64,000 nucleotides of DNA from an uncultured Collinsella sp. (GCA_902492235.1 CABUKS010000010.1:1-64000), one strand, 5' to 3'. Positions 52,152 through 60,898 are shown, counted from the stretch's first letter. Notes: generated from the sequence alone by a model not told the origin. Translations and numbers: made by a program.

Positions 52152-52991
52152 ATGGGAGCCGTCCACGTTCGCACGCCTAAGAACTTTGTGCTCGAGAAGC
52201 GCCTGGAGCGCTACGCCGATGCGATTGAGACGAACCCCGAGGCCTATGCCGGAGATTGGCGCGAGGCTTGTGCGCCAGTTGGCAGCAAGCCCTTCGAGCA
52301 CCTTCACCTGGATCTTGGCTGTGGCAAGGGAACGTACCTTGTAGAGCGCGCGGCCCACGAGCCAAACACCCTCTTTATCGGCATGGACCAGGAGCCCATC
52401 TGCATTGCCTATGCCGCGCAGAAAATCTGCGAGCAGGAGCTATCCAACGCACTCGTCCTGCCCCGAGGCGCCGCATCGCTGCCACAGCTATTTGCCGCAG
52501 GCGAGCTCGATGCCATCACCATTAACTTTCCCACGCCGCAGCCCAAGGCCAAGTACGCTAAAAAACGACTCGTCCATGTCGACCATCTGATGCTCTATCG
52601 CCCGCTCTTTGCAGCCGGCGCTACCGTCACGCTGCGCACCGACAGCAAGCCATTGCGCGATTACGCCCTGGGACAGTTTGCCACGGCCGGCTACGATACG
52701 CTTTGGGTAAGTGACGACGTTCGCCGCGACCATCCCGAGCATCCCGAGACCGAGTACGAGTGCCGCACGCGCGAGATGGGTGCCACTGTCTATGGCATTT
52801 GCGCCATACCCGGCGCGCAACCCAGCGATGAACAGCTCGCGGCGGGCCGCGCGCAGGAGCAAAGTCTTGCCTGTTACCTGCCCGACGATCTCGATGAGCT
52901 CACCTACGTGCCCCTCGGCATGGAAGAGGCCGTCGAGAACTTCAGAAACCGCGCCCGCAAAGGCAAGAAGCGCCTGCCGCAGGAGTCCTAG
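52152..52991 (+). CDS. trmB: tRNA (guanine-N7-)-methyltransferase
   Basis: Methylates G46 in the variable loop of tRNAs to m7G using S-adenosylmethionine. The 279 residues include motif I LDLGCGKGTYL, FIGMDQEPICIAYAA, the TrmB signature INFPTPQPKAKYAKKRLVH and the late TEYECRTREMG. The C-terminus is longer than usual by about 40 residues, with a basic end (RNRARKGKKRLPQES). AAGGAG precedes the ATG. Transcribed alone; neighbour of the Trm9-like gene. Confidence 0.92.
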   Translation: MGAVHVRTPKNFVLEKRLERYADAIETNPEAYAGDWREACAPVGSKPFEHLHLDLGCGKGTYLVERAAHEPNTLFIGMDQEPICIAYAAQKICEQELSNALVLPRGAASLPQLFAAGELDAITINFPTPQPKAKYAKKRLVHVDHLMLYRPLFAAGATVTLRTDSKPLRDYALGQFATAGYDTLWVSDDVRRDHPEHPETEYECRTREMGATVYGICAIPGAQPSDEQLAAGRAQEQSLACYLPDDLDELTYVPLGMEEAVENFRNRARKGKKRLPQES

Positions 52992-53056
52992 GGGCTTCTG
53001 ATGGTCGCGGCGTCGGCAAACAAGCGCAAAGAGGCGCCAGCGAACGGCCCTCAAAC

Positions 53057-53179
53057 CTAAGTGAGTAGACTTTTTTGCAATAGCCAAGCACAACCCGCAT
53101 AACGAAAACTAAAACCGCAGGTAGAGCCCTTGCGCAAAAGCCATGTGCTCGCGATATCGCAAAAAGTCTACTCACTTAG
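53057..53179. repeat. 123-bp element with terminal inverted repeats, copy 1
   Basis: Starts CTAAGTGAGTAGACTTTTT and ends with the complementary AAAAAGTCTACTCACTTAG. It is exactly as long as copy 2 at 63076-63198. Interior blocks shared by both include AGCAC, CCGCAGGTA and GCAAAA in the same order, while the rest differs. Its position between trmB and the Ski2-like helicase gene is intergenic. Confidence 0.85.
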
Positions 53180-53300
53180 CTGGCAACTGCACCAAACAGC
53201 TGGACAGAACGCCCATTTCCTGCATTTTCTCGCGCGCTGGCACCCCGCGCCGCCGCTACGCCATAATAGTTGGCGGACAAACGCGAGAGAAAGCAACCAC

Positions 53301-55982
53301 ATGGCACAGACCACGACAGATACCGCCGCCAGCACCGTCTCCGGCGCCGGCGCCGCCAGCTCATTCTCGGGCGGCACGGGAACCGAAGCCGAGTTTGGCT
53401 CGCTCGGCGCGCTCTCCCCCACCTGGTGGGAGCCCGAGGACGGCAGTGAGCCCGAACCGTGGCTCACGCCCGACCAAGCCTTCGAACGCTTCTTTGAATG
53501 GACGAGCGATCGCGGCATTGAGCTGTGGGATCACCAAGAAGAGGCCCTCATGGACCTGGCTGCCGGCGACCACGTCATTTTGGGAACACCGACCGGATCG
53601 GGTAAATCGCTCGTCGCGCTGGGCATGCTCTTTATGGGCATGGCACAGGGCAAGCGCTGCTATTACACGGCCCCCATCAAGGCCCTGGTCAGCGAAAAGT
53701 TCTTCGACCTGGTACAGGTACTCGGCCGCGATAACGTCGGCATGATCACCGGCGATACGCATATCAATACCAAGGCGCCCGTCATCTGCTGCACGGCCGA
53801 AATCCTTGCCAACGATGCGCTGCGCGAAGGCGAGGACGCCGACGTGGGCTGCGTGGCCATGGACGAGTTCCACTACTTTGCCGACCCCGACCGCGGCTGG
53901 GCCTGGCAGGTACCGCTGCTCACCCTGCCCCACACGCAATTTATGCTCATGAGCGCCACGCTCGGCGATGTCACCGCCATCGCCGCCTCACTCGAGGAAC
54001 ACACCGGCGCTGCTTGCGACTTGGTTGTCGACGCCCCTCGTCCTGTTCCGTTGAGCTACGACTATGTGACGACCTCCCTCGAGGGCACGGTCGAGCTCGC
54101 CATGCGCCGCGGCGAGGCCCCGCTCTATATCGTGCACTTTAGCCAGGATGCCGCCCTTGCGACGGCACAGTCGCTCGCCAATTTTGGCATCGCCAGCAAG
54201 GAGCAGCGCGAGGCCATCAAAGAAGCGGCAAAGGGAACGAGCTTCTCGACGGCCTTTGGTAAGATTCTCAAACGCCTGCTTGGATGCGGCGTCGGCGTGC
54301 ACCACGCCGGTATGCTGCCGCGCTATCGCCTGCTGGTCGAGCGCTTGGCACAGCAGGGCCTGCTGCCCGTCATCTGCGGCACCGACACACTCGGCGTCGG
54401 CATCAACGTGCCCATCCACACCGTGGTCCTCACCGCACTCACCAAGTTCGATGGCTACAAGATGCGTCGTCTGCGCGCCCGCGAGTTCCATCAGATAGCC
54501 GGTCGCGCCGGCCGCTCGGGCTTCGATACCGAGGGCATGGTAATTGCCGAGGCACCCGAGCACGAGATCGAGAACGCCAAGCTTATGGCCAAAGCGGGCG
54601 ACGACCCCAAAAAACTCCGTAAGATTAAAAAGAAAAAGGCCCCCGAGGGCTTTGTCACCTGGAACAAGCAGACCTTTGAGCGCCTGATCGAGACGCAGCC
54701 CGAGACGCTCAAGCCGCGCCTGCGCATCACGCACTCCATGGTGATTAGCGTGGTCGAGCAGGGCGGCGACGCCCGTGCCCGCGTACACGACCTCATCGAG
54801 ACGAGCCTGCAGACCCCCGAGGAAAAGGCCAAGCTCGAGGTTCGCGCCGACGAAATCTTCGCCACACTCATCGATTCCGGTGTCGTCGTTCGTACCGAGG
54901 TGCCGCCCGCGCCCGACGCCCCGACTGACGCCGCACCAGACATCGACTATGCGCTGACGGTCGATCTACCCGAGGACTTCGCACTCGATCAGCCGCTCTC
55001 GCCGTTCTTGCTTGCCGCGTTGGAACTGCTCGATCCCGAGAGCGAGACCTATACCATGGATCTAATCTCGATGGTCGAGGCAACGCTCGAGGATCCCAAA
55101 CAGGTGCTGCGTGCACAGGAGCGCACCGCACGCGATCGCGCTATGGCCGAGATGAAGGCCGACGGCATCGAGTATGAGGAGCGCTTGGAGCGCATCCAAG
55201 ACGTCACGTATGAAAAGCCGCTCGAGGATTTGCTCGACGCCGCTTTTGACAAGTACTGCCAGGAAGTGCCCTGGGCCAACGACTATCAGCTCTCGCCCAA
55301 GAGCGTCCTGCGCGACATGCTGGAGAGCGCGAGCGACTTCAAGGGCTATATCCAAAAGCTCGGCATCGCCCGCTCCGAGGGCATTCTGCTGCGCTACCTA
55401 GCCGAGGCCTACCGCTCCCTCGATCGCACCGTGCCCATTGAGAAGCGCGATGAGCGCTTGCGCGACATCATTTCGTGGCTCGGCTTTGTGGTGCGCTCGG
55501 TCGACTCGAGCCTGGTGGACGAGTGGGAGAACGCCGGCAACCCGGCAGCCCTCGACGCCGCGCCGCCGCAGGGCATCGACGAGGTCGTGGCGGACCGCCG
55601 CGGCTGCACGCTGTTGGTGCGCAACGCGCTCTTCCGCCGCGTGACCCTTGCCGCCCGCGAGCACGTTCGCGACCTGGGCGAGCTCGACGACGACTGGGGC
55701 ATGAGCGAGGTCCGCTGGCAAAAGGCCCTCGACGCCTATCACGAGCAGCACGAGGAAATCCTCACCGACGGAGATGCCCGCAGCGCCGCGATGTTTTCCA
55801 TCGACGAGTCCGACGAGAAGACCGCGCACGTATGGCACGTGCACCAGATCTTTGCCGACGAGGATGGCGACCACGACTTTGGCATCATGGGCGATGTCGA
55901 TCTGGACGCCACGCAAGACGGTGGCGAGGTCATCTTCAAAAACTACCGCGTGGGCTTTATCGAGGACCTGCTCGAGGACTAG
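53301..55982 (+). CDS. Ski2-like DExH helicase (DUF3516 type)
   Basis: An 893-residue RNA or DNA helicase. An acidic, Ser/Gly-rich N-terminus (1-50) precedes motif I GTPTGSGKS (about 95), the DExH variant AMDEFHYF, SATLGD, the HHAGMLPRYR segment and motif VI FHQIAGRAGRSG. The C-terminal 400 residues match the DUF3516 arrangement seen in actinobacterial Ski2/HelY-like proteins. Likely acts in RNA surveillance or repair; the substrate is unproven. The frame is open to 53130 inside the 123-bp repeat, but ATG at 53301 has GAGAGAAAG upstream and is preferred. Confidence 0.9.
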   Translation: MAQTTTDTAASTVSGAGAASSFSGGTGTEAEFGSLGALSPTWWEPEDGSEPEPWLTPDQAFERFFEWTSDRGIELWDHQEEALMDLAAGDHVILGTPTGSGKSLVALGMLFMGMAQGKRCYYTAPIKALVSEKFFDLVQVLGRDNVGMITGDTHINTKAPVICCTAEILANDALREGEDADVGCVAMDEFHYFADPDRGWAWQVPLLTLPHTQFMLMSATLGDVTAIAASLEEHTGAACDLVVDAPRPVPLSYDYVTTSLEGTVELAMRRGEAPLYIVHFSQDAALATAQSLANFGIASKEQREAIKEAAKGTSFSTAFGKILKRLLGCGVGVHHAGMLPRYRLLVERLAQQGLLPVICGTDTLGVGINVPIHTVVLTALTKFDGYKMRRLRAREFHQIAGRAGRSGFDTEGMVIAEAPEHEIENAKLMAKAGDDPKKLRKIKKKKAPEGFVTWNKQTFERLIETQPETLKPRLRITHSMVISVVEQGGDARARVHDLIETSLQTPEEKAKLEVRADEIFATLIDSGVVVRTEVPPAPDAPTDAAPDIDYALTVDLPEDFALDQPLSPFLLAALELLDPESETYTMDLISMVEATLEDPKQVLRAQERTARDRAMAEMKADGIEYEERLERIQDVTYEKPLEDLLDAAFDKYCQEVPWANDYQLSPKSVLRDMLESASDFKGYIQKLGIARSEGILLRYLAEAYRSLDRTVPIEKRDERLRDIISWLGFVVRSVDSSLVDEWENAGNPAALDAAPPQGIDEVVADRRGCTLLVRNALFRRVTLAAREHVRDLGELDDDWGMSEVRWQKALDAYHEQHEEILTDGDARSAAMFSIDESDEKTAHVWHVHQIFADEDGDHDFGIMGDVDLDATQDGGEVIFKNYRVGFIEDLLED

Positions 55983-56008
55983 CCGTACACACTGAAACGA
56001 AACGAAAC

Positions 56009-56046
56009 GGGGCCGTTGGCAATATCGCCAGCGGCCCCGCTTTTGC
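56009..56046. terminator. Bidirectional terminator between helicase and DUF2130 genes
   Basis: GGGGCCGTTGGC pairs with GCCAGCGGCCCC (G-T pair at one position) and is followed by GCTTTTGC. It lies between two converging genes. Confidence 0.75.
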
Positions 56047-56061
56047 ACTATACGCTATGCC

Positions 56062-57819
56062 CTACTCGGCATCCTCGACCTCATACGAATCCGCCTCGGT
56101 GGGCTCATCGTTTGTCTCCGGCGCAGCCCCGCATGCCTCGTCAAAGGCCGCCTTCATGGTCTTGTTGCCCCACGTGAGCTTACGAATGGTAAGATCGTCA
56201 GCTTTCTTGTTGGCTAGGCGCAGATTGTTCTCGGAGGACAGCAACGCTTCCTTGGTTTTCTGCAGATGGCTAATCGTCTTGTCGATCTCATCGATCGCCG
56301 TTTGGAACTTGCGGCTCGCGATCTCGTAGTTGCGACCGAAATCATTCTTGAACTTTTCCATCTTGGCTTCGAAGTTCGTGACGTCGATATTCTGCTGTTT
56401 GTACTCCGCCAGTTCCTGCTTATAGCGCAGCGAACCCATGGCGGCGTTGCGAAGAAGCGTGATCATGGGAATAAAGAACTGTGGGCGAATCACGTACATC
56501 TTCTCGTAGCGATAGCTCACGTCCACGATGCCGGCGTTGTAAAGCTCGCTCTCGGGTTCGAGCAACGTGCAGAGCACCGCGTACTCACAGCCTTTCTGGC
56601 GACGATCGTGATCGAGTTTCTTAAAGAAGTCCTCATTTTTATGCTTGGTCGCGGTCTCGTCGTTCTCGTTTTTCATCTCGAACATAATCGAAATAACCTC
56701 GTTGCCGCTCGCGTCGCACTCGCGGAAGATAAAGTCGCCCTTGGTGCCCTCGGACGCATCGTTATCTTTCTCGAAGTACGCGTTAGGAAACGCCGTCATG
56801 CGCAGACGGTTAAACTCGGTCTCGCAGTGCTGCTCGAGTGACTCGCCCACCATCTTGGTGGACAGGCGGACCTTCATGTCCTTAAGGCGCTCAATCTCTT
56901 CATCCTTGTAGCGAATCAGGTCATCGCTCGCGCGCTTGGCCTGCGCGAGCTCGAGCTCATGCGCCGCCTTGGCCTGTTCCTCGCGAGAATCGCGCACCGC
57001 CAGCTCACTCGTCAGCTTGGCACGTGCCTCATCGCGCTCTCGCTCCGCCGCGGCAACCGCCTCCGACAGGTTCATTTTTGCCATCAGTTCCTGCTCGCGC
57101 AGCTGGGCACGCAGACCCTCGGCCTCTTGCTCGGACTGTGCCTTAGCGGCGGAAAACTTCTCTTGTACCGTCGCGCGATAGTCAGTAAGCGCGCGCTCGG
57201 CCTCGCTGCGAGCGGCATCGAGTTCGCGCTGCGACTCAGCCGCAGCGGCGGCAAGCGCCATCTCCTGGGCCTTGTCCGCCGCGGCAAGCTTGGCCTGCAG
57301 CTCGGCAATCTGAGCATCACGTGCAGCTAAATCGTTTTGAGCAGCGTTGCGCGCCGCCGACTCGGCAAGCTTTGCTTCGTCATCTTTGCGCCCAAGCTGT
57401 GCACGCAGGCTATCAATCTCACGCTGGAGTTCGGCATTTTCCTTTTGAGCATTGGCTCGCGCCTCTACCGCCGCGCGCTGGCTTGCACTCTCGCGCTCTG
57501 CGGCAGCGCCCTCGAGCTTAGCGCGCAGCTCGGCAAGCTCGGCATCGCGCTTGGCGACCTCTTGTGCCAGCTGCTGAGCCGCAGCGTTCTTCTGCTCAAC
57601 GAGCTGAGTGTTGCGCTGAGACTCTGCCTCCTGCAAAGCAGCCGTCGAACGCGAGCGCTCAAGCTCCAGCGCCTGCTCGCCCTCGCGCTGGACTGCCTTC
57701 ACACGCTCATCCAGGTCGCGCGAAAACTCGGCATCGCGCACTTGCTTGACAATATCCGCATAGCCAGACGCATCGACCTTAAAGACTTCGCCACAATGCG
57801 GGCACTTGATCTCATTCAT
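56062..57819 (-). CDS. DUF2130 coiled-coil protein
   Basis: A 585-residue protein. A zinc-ribbon-like start (KCPHCGEVFKVD) is followed by a long Ala/Glu/Arg-rich coiled coil (about residues 25-310). The C-terminal DUF2130 domain (about 310-530) has GESLEQHCETEFNRLRMTAFPNAYFEKDND, GDFIFRECDASGNEVISIMFEMKNE and CEYAVLCTLLEPESELYN. These Asp/Glu/Lys positions resemble a PD-(D/E)xK nuclease core, so DNA binding or cutting is possible. DUF2130 function is not established. Single gene; a hairpin at 57907-57959 lies upstream. Confidence 0.85.
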   Translation of the reverse strand: MNEIKCPHCGEVFKVDASGYADIVKQVRDAEFSRDLDERVKAVQREGEQALELERSRSTAALQEAESQRNTQLVEQKNAAAQQLAQEVAKRDAELAELRAKLEGAAAERESASQRAAVEARANAQKENAELQREIDSLRAQLGRKDDEAKLAESAARNAAQNDLAARDAQIAELQAKLAAADKAQEMALAAAAAESQRELDAARSEAERALTDYRATVQEKFSAAKAQSEQEAEGLRAQLREQELMAKMNLSEAVAAAERERDEARAKLTSELAVRDSREEQAKAAHELELAQAKRASDDLIRYKDEEIERLKDMKVRLSTKMVGESLEQHCETEFNRLRMTAFPNAYFEKDNDASEGTKGDFIFRECDASGNEVISIMFEMKNENDETATKHKNEDFFKKLDHDRRQKGCEYAVLCTLLEPESELYNAGIVDVSYRYEKMYVIRPQFFIPMITLLRNAAMGSLRYKQELAEYKQQNIDVTNFEAKMEKFKNDFGRNYEIASRKFQTAIDEIDKTISHLQKTKEALLSSENNLRLANKKADDLTIRKLTWGNKTMKAAFDEACGAAPETNDEPTEADSYEVEDAE

Positions 57820-57906
57820 AGCAGCTCCTCGACGGACGCAAATTTCAACCGCCTACACTCTACCGCGCCGCACGGACAAAAAAGGCGCCGCCGCCATAAT
57901 GGCAAC

Positions 57907-57959
57907 GGCGCCAGAACCACCACAAAGGTGCCTGTCCCCTTTGTGGTGGCTCTGGCGCC
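57907..57959. repeat. Intergenic hairpin with CCTGTCCCC loop
   Basis: GGCGCCAGA-CCACCACAAAGG pairs with CCTTTGTGGTGG-TCTGGCGCC, one mismatch, around TGCCTGTCCC. It touches the phosphoesterase stop codon at 57960. The GGTGCCTGTCCCC core resembles REP-type palindromes tied to RAYT transposases in other genomes; no such transposase is visible here. Confidence 0.75.
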
Positions 57960-58505
57960 CTATAACCCAAAGAAGCTAAGAATCTGATCGCGGCTTACGG
58001 GCTTGTACTCGTTGGCATCGAGACCGACATCGTAGCGAAAGATAGGGCGCTCGCGATCGCGGTTGCGTGCGTTGGCGCGGTCACCCCTGCTGTGGATATG
58101 CCCATGCAGCATAATGGCGCCACGTGCCTTGCCGTTCCAGCTGAGCATGGGGTAGTGGCTCATAACCAGACGATGGCCCTTGGCGTAACCGGGAGCGACT
58201 TCCAGATAATCGCGCACGTCATCCCAGATTTGGGGCGCAGCTGGATCTTCCCAGTCGCCGTCATGGTTACCACGGATGAGTGTTACGTTCTGGCATTCGA
58301 TGCGTTCGCGCAGGCGCACCGCCTCCGCCAGGGGCAAACGATAGGTAAAGTCACCCAGAATGTAGAGACGGTCATCCACAGCCACGCACTCATTGATGGC
58401 ATCGATGACCTTGCGATTCATCTCCTCGACCGAGCCAAACGGCCGGTCCATGTCGTGCAAGATATTCGTATCGCCCAGGTGCAGATCGGCGGTAAACCAC
58501 ATCAT
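57960..58505 (-). CDS. Metallophosphoesterase
   Basis: A 181-residue calcineurin-type phosphoesterase. All metal and catalytic motifs are present in order: TADLHLGD, ILGDFTYR, IRGNHDGDW, MSHYPM and LHGHIHS. Small soluble enzymes of this type hydrolyse phosphodiesters or phosphomonoesters; the substrate is unknown. ATG at 58505 has GAGGA eight bases upstream, better than ATG at 58520. It follows the HIRAN and 59-aa genes on the same strand. Confidence 0.88.
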   Translation of the reverse strand: MMWFTADLHLGDTNILHDMDRPFGSVEEMNRKVIDAINECVAVDDRLYILGDFTYRLPLAEAVRLRERIECQNVTLIRGNHDGDWEDPAAPQIWDDVRDYLEVAPGYAKGHRLVMSHYPMLSWNGKARGAIMLHGHIHSRGDRANARNRDRERPIFRYDVGLDANEYKPVSRDQILSFFGL

Positions 58506-58571
58506 CGTCTCTGTCCTCATTTCGCAACGTGTTCAACTCGTGCTAAGTATACAGACGCAGCGATGCGGCGG

Positions 58572-58751
58572 TTATCCAAAGAACCCGCCGAACAGTCCGC
58601 GGCGGCGCTTGTCTTGCTTTTTCGAAGCGTCACCCTGGGTATTCTTATCCTGCCGCTTCTTACGATCCCGCTCCAACTCATCGTCATCGAGTAGCATATC
58701 CCACTCAAACGGATCGTCTGTCAGATCGAACTGGTCGTCGTCATCAAACAT
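58572..58751 (-). CDS. Hypothetical small protein, 59 aa
   Basis: A short open frame with a proper ribosome site (AAGGGAG seven bases ahead of ATG). It begins MFDDDDQFDLTDDPFEW, continues DMLLDDDELERDRKKRQ and ends KKQDKRRRGLFGGFFG. It is strongly acidic at the start, basic in the second half and has a Gly/Phe end. No known family comes to mind. It lies 18 bases after the HIRAN gene and 66 bases before the phosphoesterase, so the three form an operon. Confidence 0.65.
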   Translation of the reverse strand: MFDDDDQFDLTDDPFEWDMLLDDDELERDRKKRQDKNTQGDASKKQDKRRRGLFGGFFG

Positions 58752-58769
58752 GGCAGTCTCCCTTACCGA

Positions 58770-59096
58770 TTAGCGTGCATCCACCACGTAGAGTCCAACA
58801 CGCACCTGATGCCACGGGCTGCGCTCGGGAGCAACCTGTTGCACGCGGGCCTCAAATACGTCCTCATGGCCGTAATACATCATCAAGGACAGCGGGCCGA
58901 CCTCGTTTCCCGGAACATAGCCAAGCTTGGTGTTGCCACAGTAAATCGCAACCGCCTCGGGATCATGGGGATTATCGCGCTCGGCGCACAGCGTCAGTTT
59001 ATCGCCCACTTTAAGATCGCCTAGGACCAAAGCGCCGTCGGCATATTGAAATCCTGCGATATGAAATGACAGAAGAACACGTGAAGGCTCGTACAT
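58770..59096 (-). CDS. HIRAN-domain protein
   Basis: A 108-residue stand-alone HIRAN domain, known elsewhere to bind 3' single-stranded DNA ends in Rad5/HLTF helicases. VLLSFHIAGFQYADGALVLGDLKVGDKLTL, ERDNPHDPEAVAIYCGNTKLGYVPG and NEVGPLSLMM match the family core. ATG at 59096 has AGAGGAG upstream; the frame to 59126 lacks a site. Head of the HIRAN/59-aa/phosphoesterase operon. Confidence 0.85.
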   Translation of the reverse strand: MYEPSRVLLSFHIAGFQYADGALVLGDLKVGDKLTLCAERDNPHDPEAVAIYCGNTKLGYVPGNEVGPLSLMMYYGHEDVFEARVQQVAPERSPWHQVRVGLYVVDAR

Positions 59097-59208
59097 GGCA
59101 ACTCCTCTAACGGCCGGATAAACCAACGCTTAACCTCACTGAGAAGTTTACGGGCCCGTGCGGACACGAATTCACCCGCTCGCGCCTTTCACCCAGTTGC
59201 CGCAACGC

Positions 59209-59237
59209 TTGCGAGACAGAGCGCTTGCAGATAAGAT
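59209..59237 (+). promoter_or_regulatory. Promoter of a putative antisense RNA
   Basis: TTGCGA (59209-59214), a 17-base spacer and TAAGAT (59232-59237) form a good vegetative promoter on the plus strand. Transcription would start near GGGGTACGGATGG (59239-59251) and run toward the small-peptide gene at 59332-59415 on the opposite strand. No protein frame follows it. Confidence 0.5.
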
Positions 59238-59331
59238 AGGGGTACGGATGGCACCCGTGGCAGCGGGTCTTACCAACTCCGATACACGTTTTCATCGTGA
59301 GAAGTGGCCGTCTTCGCTTACGCGGGGGCGG

Positions 59332-59415
59332 CTATTTCATTCGGCCGATAAACAGGCCGAGTTCGATAGCCGCGATTAACAACGCCAGTAACGAAATAAC
59401 ATCGCTTACGTTCAT
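59332..59415 (-). CDS. Small hydrophobic peptide, possible type I toxin
   Basis: A 27-residue peptide: short polar start MNVSDV, hydrophobic core ISLLALLIAAIELGLFIG, basic end RMK. GAAGGG lies six bases ahead of the ATG. Length, single span and positive tail match holin-like type I toxins of Gram-positive bacteria. A promoter on the opposite strand (59209-59237) points into it, and the 13 bases GGGGTACGGATGG occur at the 5' side of both transcripts (59239-59251 plus, 59443-59455 minus). That makes a toxin-antisense pair plausible but unproven. Confidence 0.5.
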   Translation of the reverse strand: MNVSDVISLLALLIAAIELGLFIGRMK

Positions 59416-59473
59416 ACCAATTCCCTTCTAAAGGGAGTTGGCCCATCCGTACCCCATAGCAGTAGTCTAACGT

Positions 59474-59517
59474 AAATGACAGGTAATAGGAACACTTGTT
59501 CGTATTACCTGCCATTT
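59474..59517 (-). terminator. Terminator/hairpin after the aldehyde dehydrogenase gene
   Basis: AAATGGCAGGTAATA pairs with TATTACCTGTCATTT (one mismatch), two bases after the aldehyde dehydrogenase stop. It separates that gene from the small-peptide gene. Confidence 0.6.
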
Positions 59518-59518
59518 C

Positions 59519-60898
59519 CTAATGCACAAACATGCGCACAAATTTGTGCTTCCAGCTTGCGTAGGGCGCATACCGAAACGGCACGTCCAGCCACGTTGCC
59601 TTGTTCACGATGCTCTTCTTATGGCTAAACGTATCGAAGCTCTCGCGGCCATGGTACTGCCCCATGCCGCTCGCGCCCATGCCGCCAAAGCCCATATGGC
59701 TCGTAGCCAGATGCATGATCGTGTCGTTGACGCAGCCGCCGCCAAAGGGCACGTAGCGCACAAAGCGCTGCTGAACCGCGCGATCCTGACTAAAGATATA
59801 CAGGGCCAGCGGCGTCGGACGATCCGTAATAAACGCTTCGGCCTCGTCTAGGCTCTCAAACGTCAGCACCGGCAAGATGGGGCCGAAAATCTCCTCCTGC
59901 ATCACGGCGTCCTCAGGCGCCACGCCGTCTAGGATCGTCGGCTCAATTTTGAGCGACGACTCGCGCGCCGTTCCTCCCAGCACAACCTTATCGGGGTCGA
60001 TCAGCCCGCGCACGCGCGCAAAATGCTTGGCGTTGACAATATGACCGTAGTCCTCGTTGTCGAGCGGGTGCTCGCCAAACATGCGACGGACCTCCTCCTT
60101 GATGAGACCCAACAGCTCATCGTGCACGCGCACGTCGACCAGCAGGTAGTCGGGCGCCACGCAGGTCTGGCCCACGTTGAGCCATTTACCAAATGCGATA
60201 CGCCGCGCCGCGACCTTCAGGTTTGCCGTCGCATCCACGACACAGGGGCTCTTTCCGCCCAGCTCAAGCGTCACGGGCGTAAGGTTTTTACTCGCGCGCT
60301 CCATGACGAGCTTGCCAACCGGAACACTACCGGTAAAGAAGATCTTGTCCCAGCACTCATCGAGCAGCGCTTGGTTTTCGGCGCGCCCGCGCTCGACAAC
60401 CGTCACCAGGCGCGGATCAAATGCCTCTTCACAGATTTGCTTGAGCACCGCACTCGATGCCGGAGCATAGGCACTCGGCTTGATGACCACGGTATTGCCC
60501 GCGGCAAGAGCCCCGGCGAGTGGCTCGAGCGTCAGCAAAAACGGATAGTTCCAGGGCGCCATGATAAGCGTGACGCCATAGGGCACGGCTTGCGTTTTGC
60601 ACACGCTCACGGCGTTAGCGAGGTCACACGGACGCAGGCGCGGACGACTCCATCGAGCCACATGAGCGATGTGATGACGAATCTCGGAAAGCGACGTGCC
60701 GATCTCGCACATATAGGCCTCGTCATGCGACTTTCCCAAATCGGTCTTGAGCGCATGGGCAATATCGGCCTCGTGGGCCCGCACCGCATCGCGCAGGCGC
60801 ACCAGTGCGCGGCGGCGAGCATCGACATCAAACGTAGCGTGCGTCTTAAAGTAGGTGCGCTGATCGCCGACGATGCGCGCAATTTCCTCGGTGTTCAT
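59519..60898 (-). CDS. Aldehyde dehydrogenase (class 3-like)
   Basis: A 459-residue NAD(P)-dependent aldehyde dehydrogenase. IMAPWNYPFLLTLEPLAGALAAGNTVVIKPS, FTGSVPVGKLVMERA, the catalytic Glu in LELGGKSPCVVD and the catalytic Cys in NVGQTCVAPDYLL are intact, as are EEIFGPILPVL and the C-terminal SHMGFGGMGASGMGQYHG. It resembles class 3 fatty or aromatic aldehyde dehydrogenases. It starts eight bases after the alcohol dehydrogenase stop codon, so the pair probably interconverts an alcohol, its aldehyde and the acid. Confidence 0.93.
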   Translation of the reverse strand: MNTEEIARIVGDQRTYFKTHATFDVDARRRALVRLRDAVRAHEADIAHALKTDLGKSHDEAYMCEIGTSLSEIRHHIAHVARWSRPRLRPCDLANAVSVCKTQAVPYGVTLIMAPWNYPFLLTLEPLAGALAAGNTVVIKPSAYAPASSAVLKQICEEAFDPRLVTVVERGRAENQALLDECWDKIFFTGSVPVGKLVMERASKNLTPVTLELGGKSPCVVDATANLKVAARRIAFGKWLNVGQTCVAPDYLLVDVRVHDELLGLIKEEVRRMFGEHPLDNEDYGHIVNAKHFARVRGLIDPDKVVLGGTARESSLKIEPTILDGVAPEDAVMQEEIFGPILPVLTFESLDEAEAFITDRPTPLALYIFSQDRAVQQRFVRYVPFGGGCVNDTIMHLATSHMGFGGMGASGMGQYHGRESFDTFSHKKSIVNKATWLDVPFRYAPYASWKHKFVRMFVH

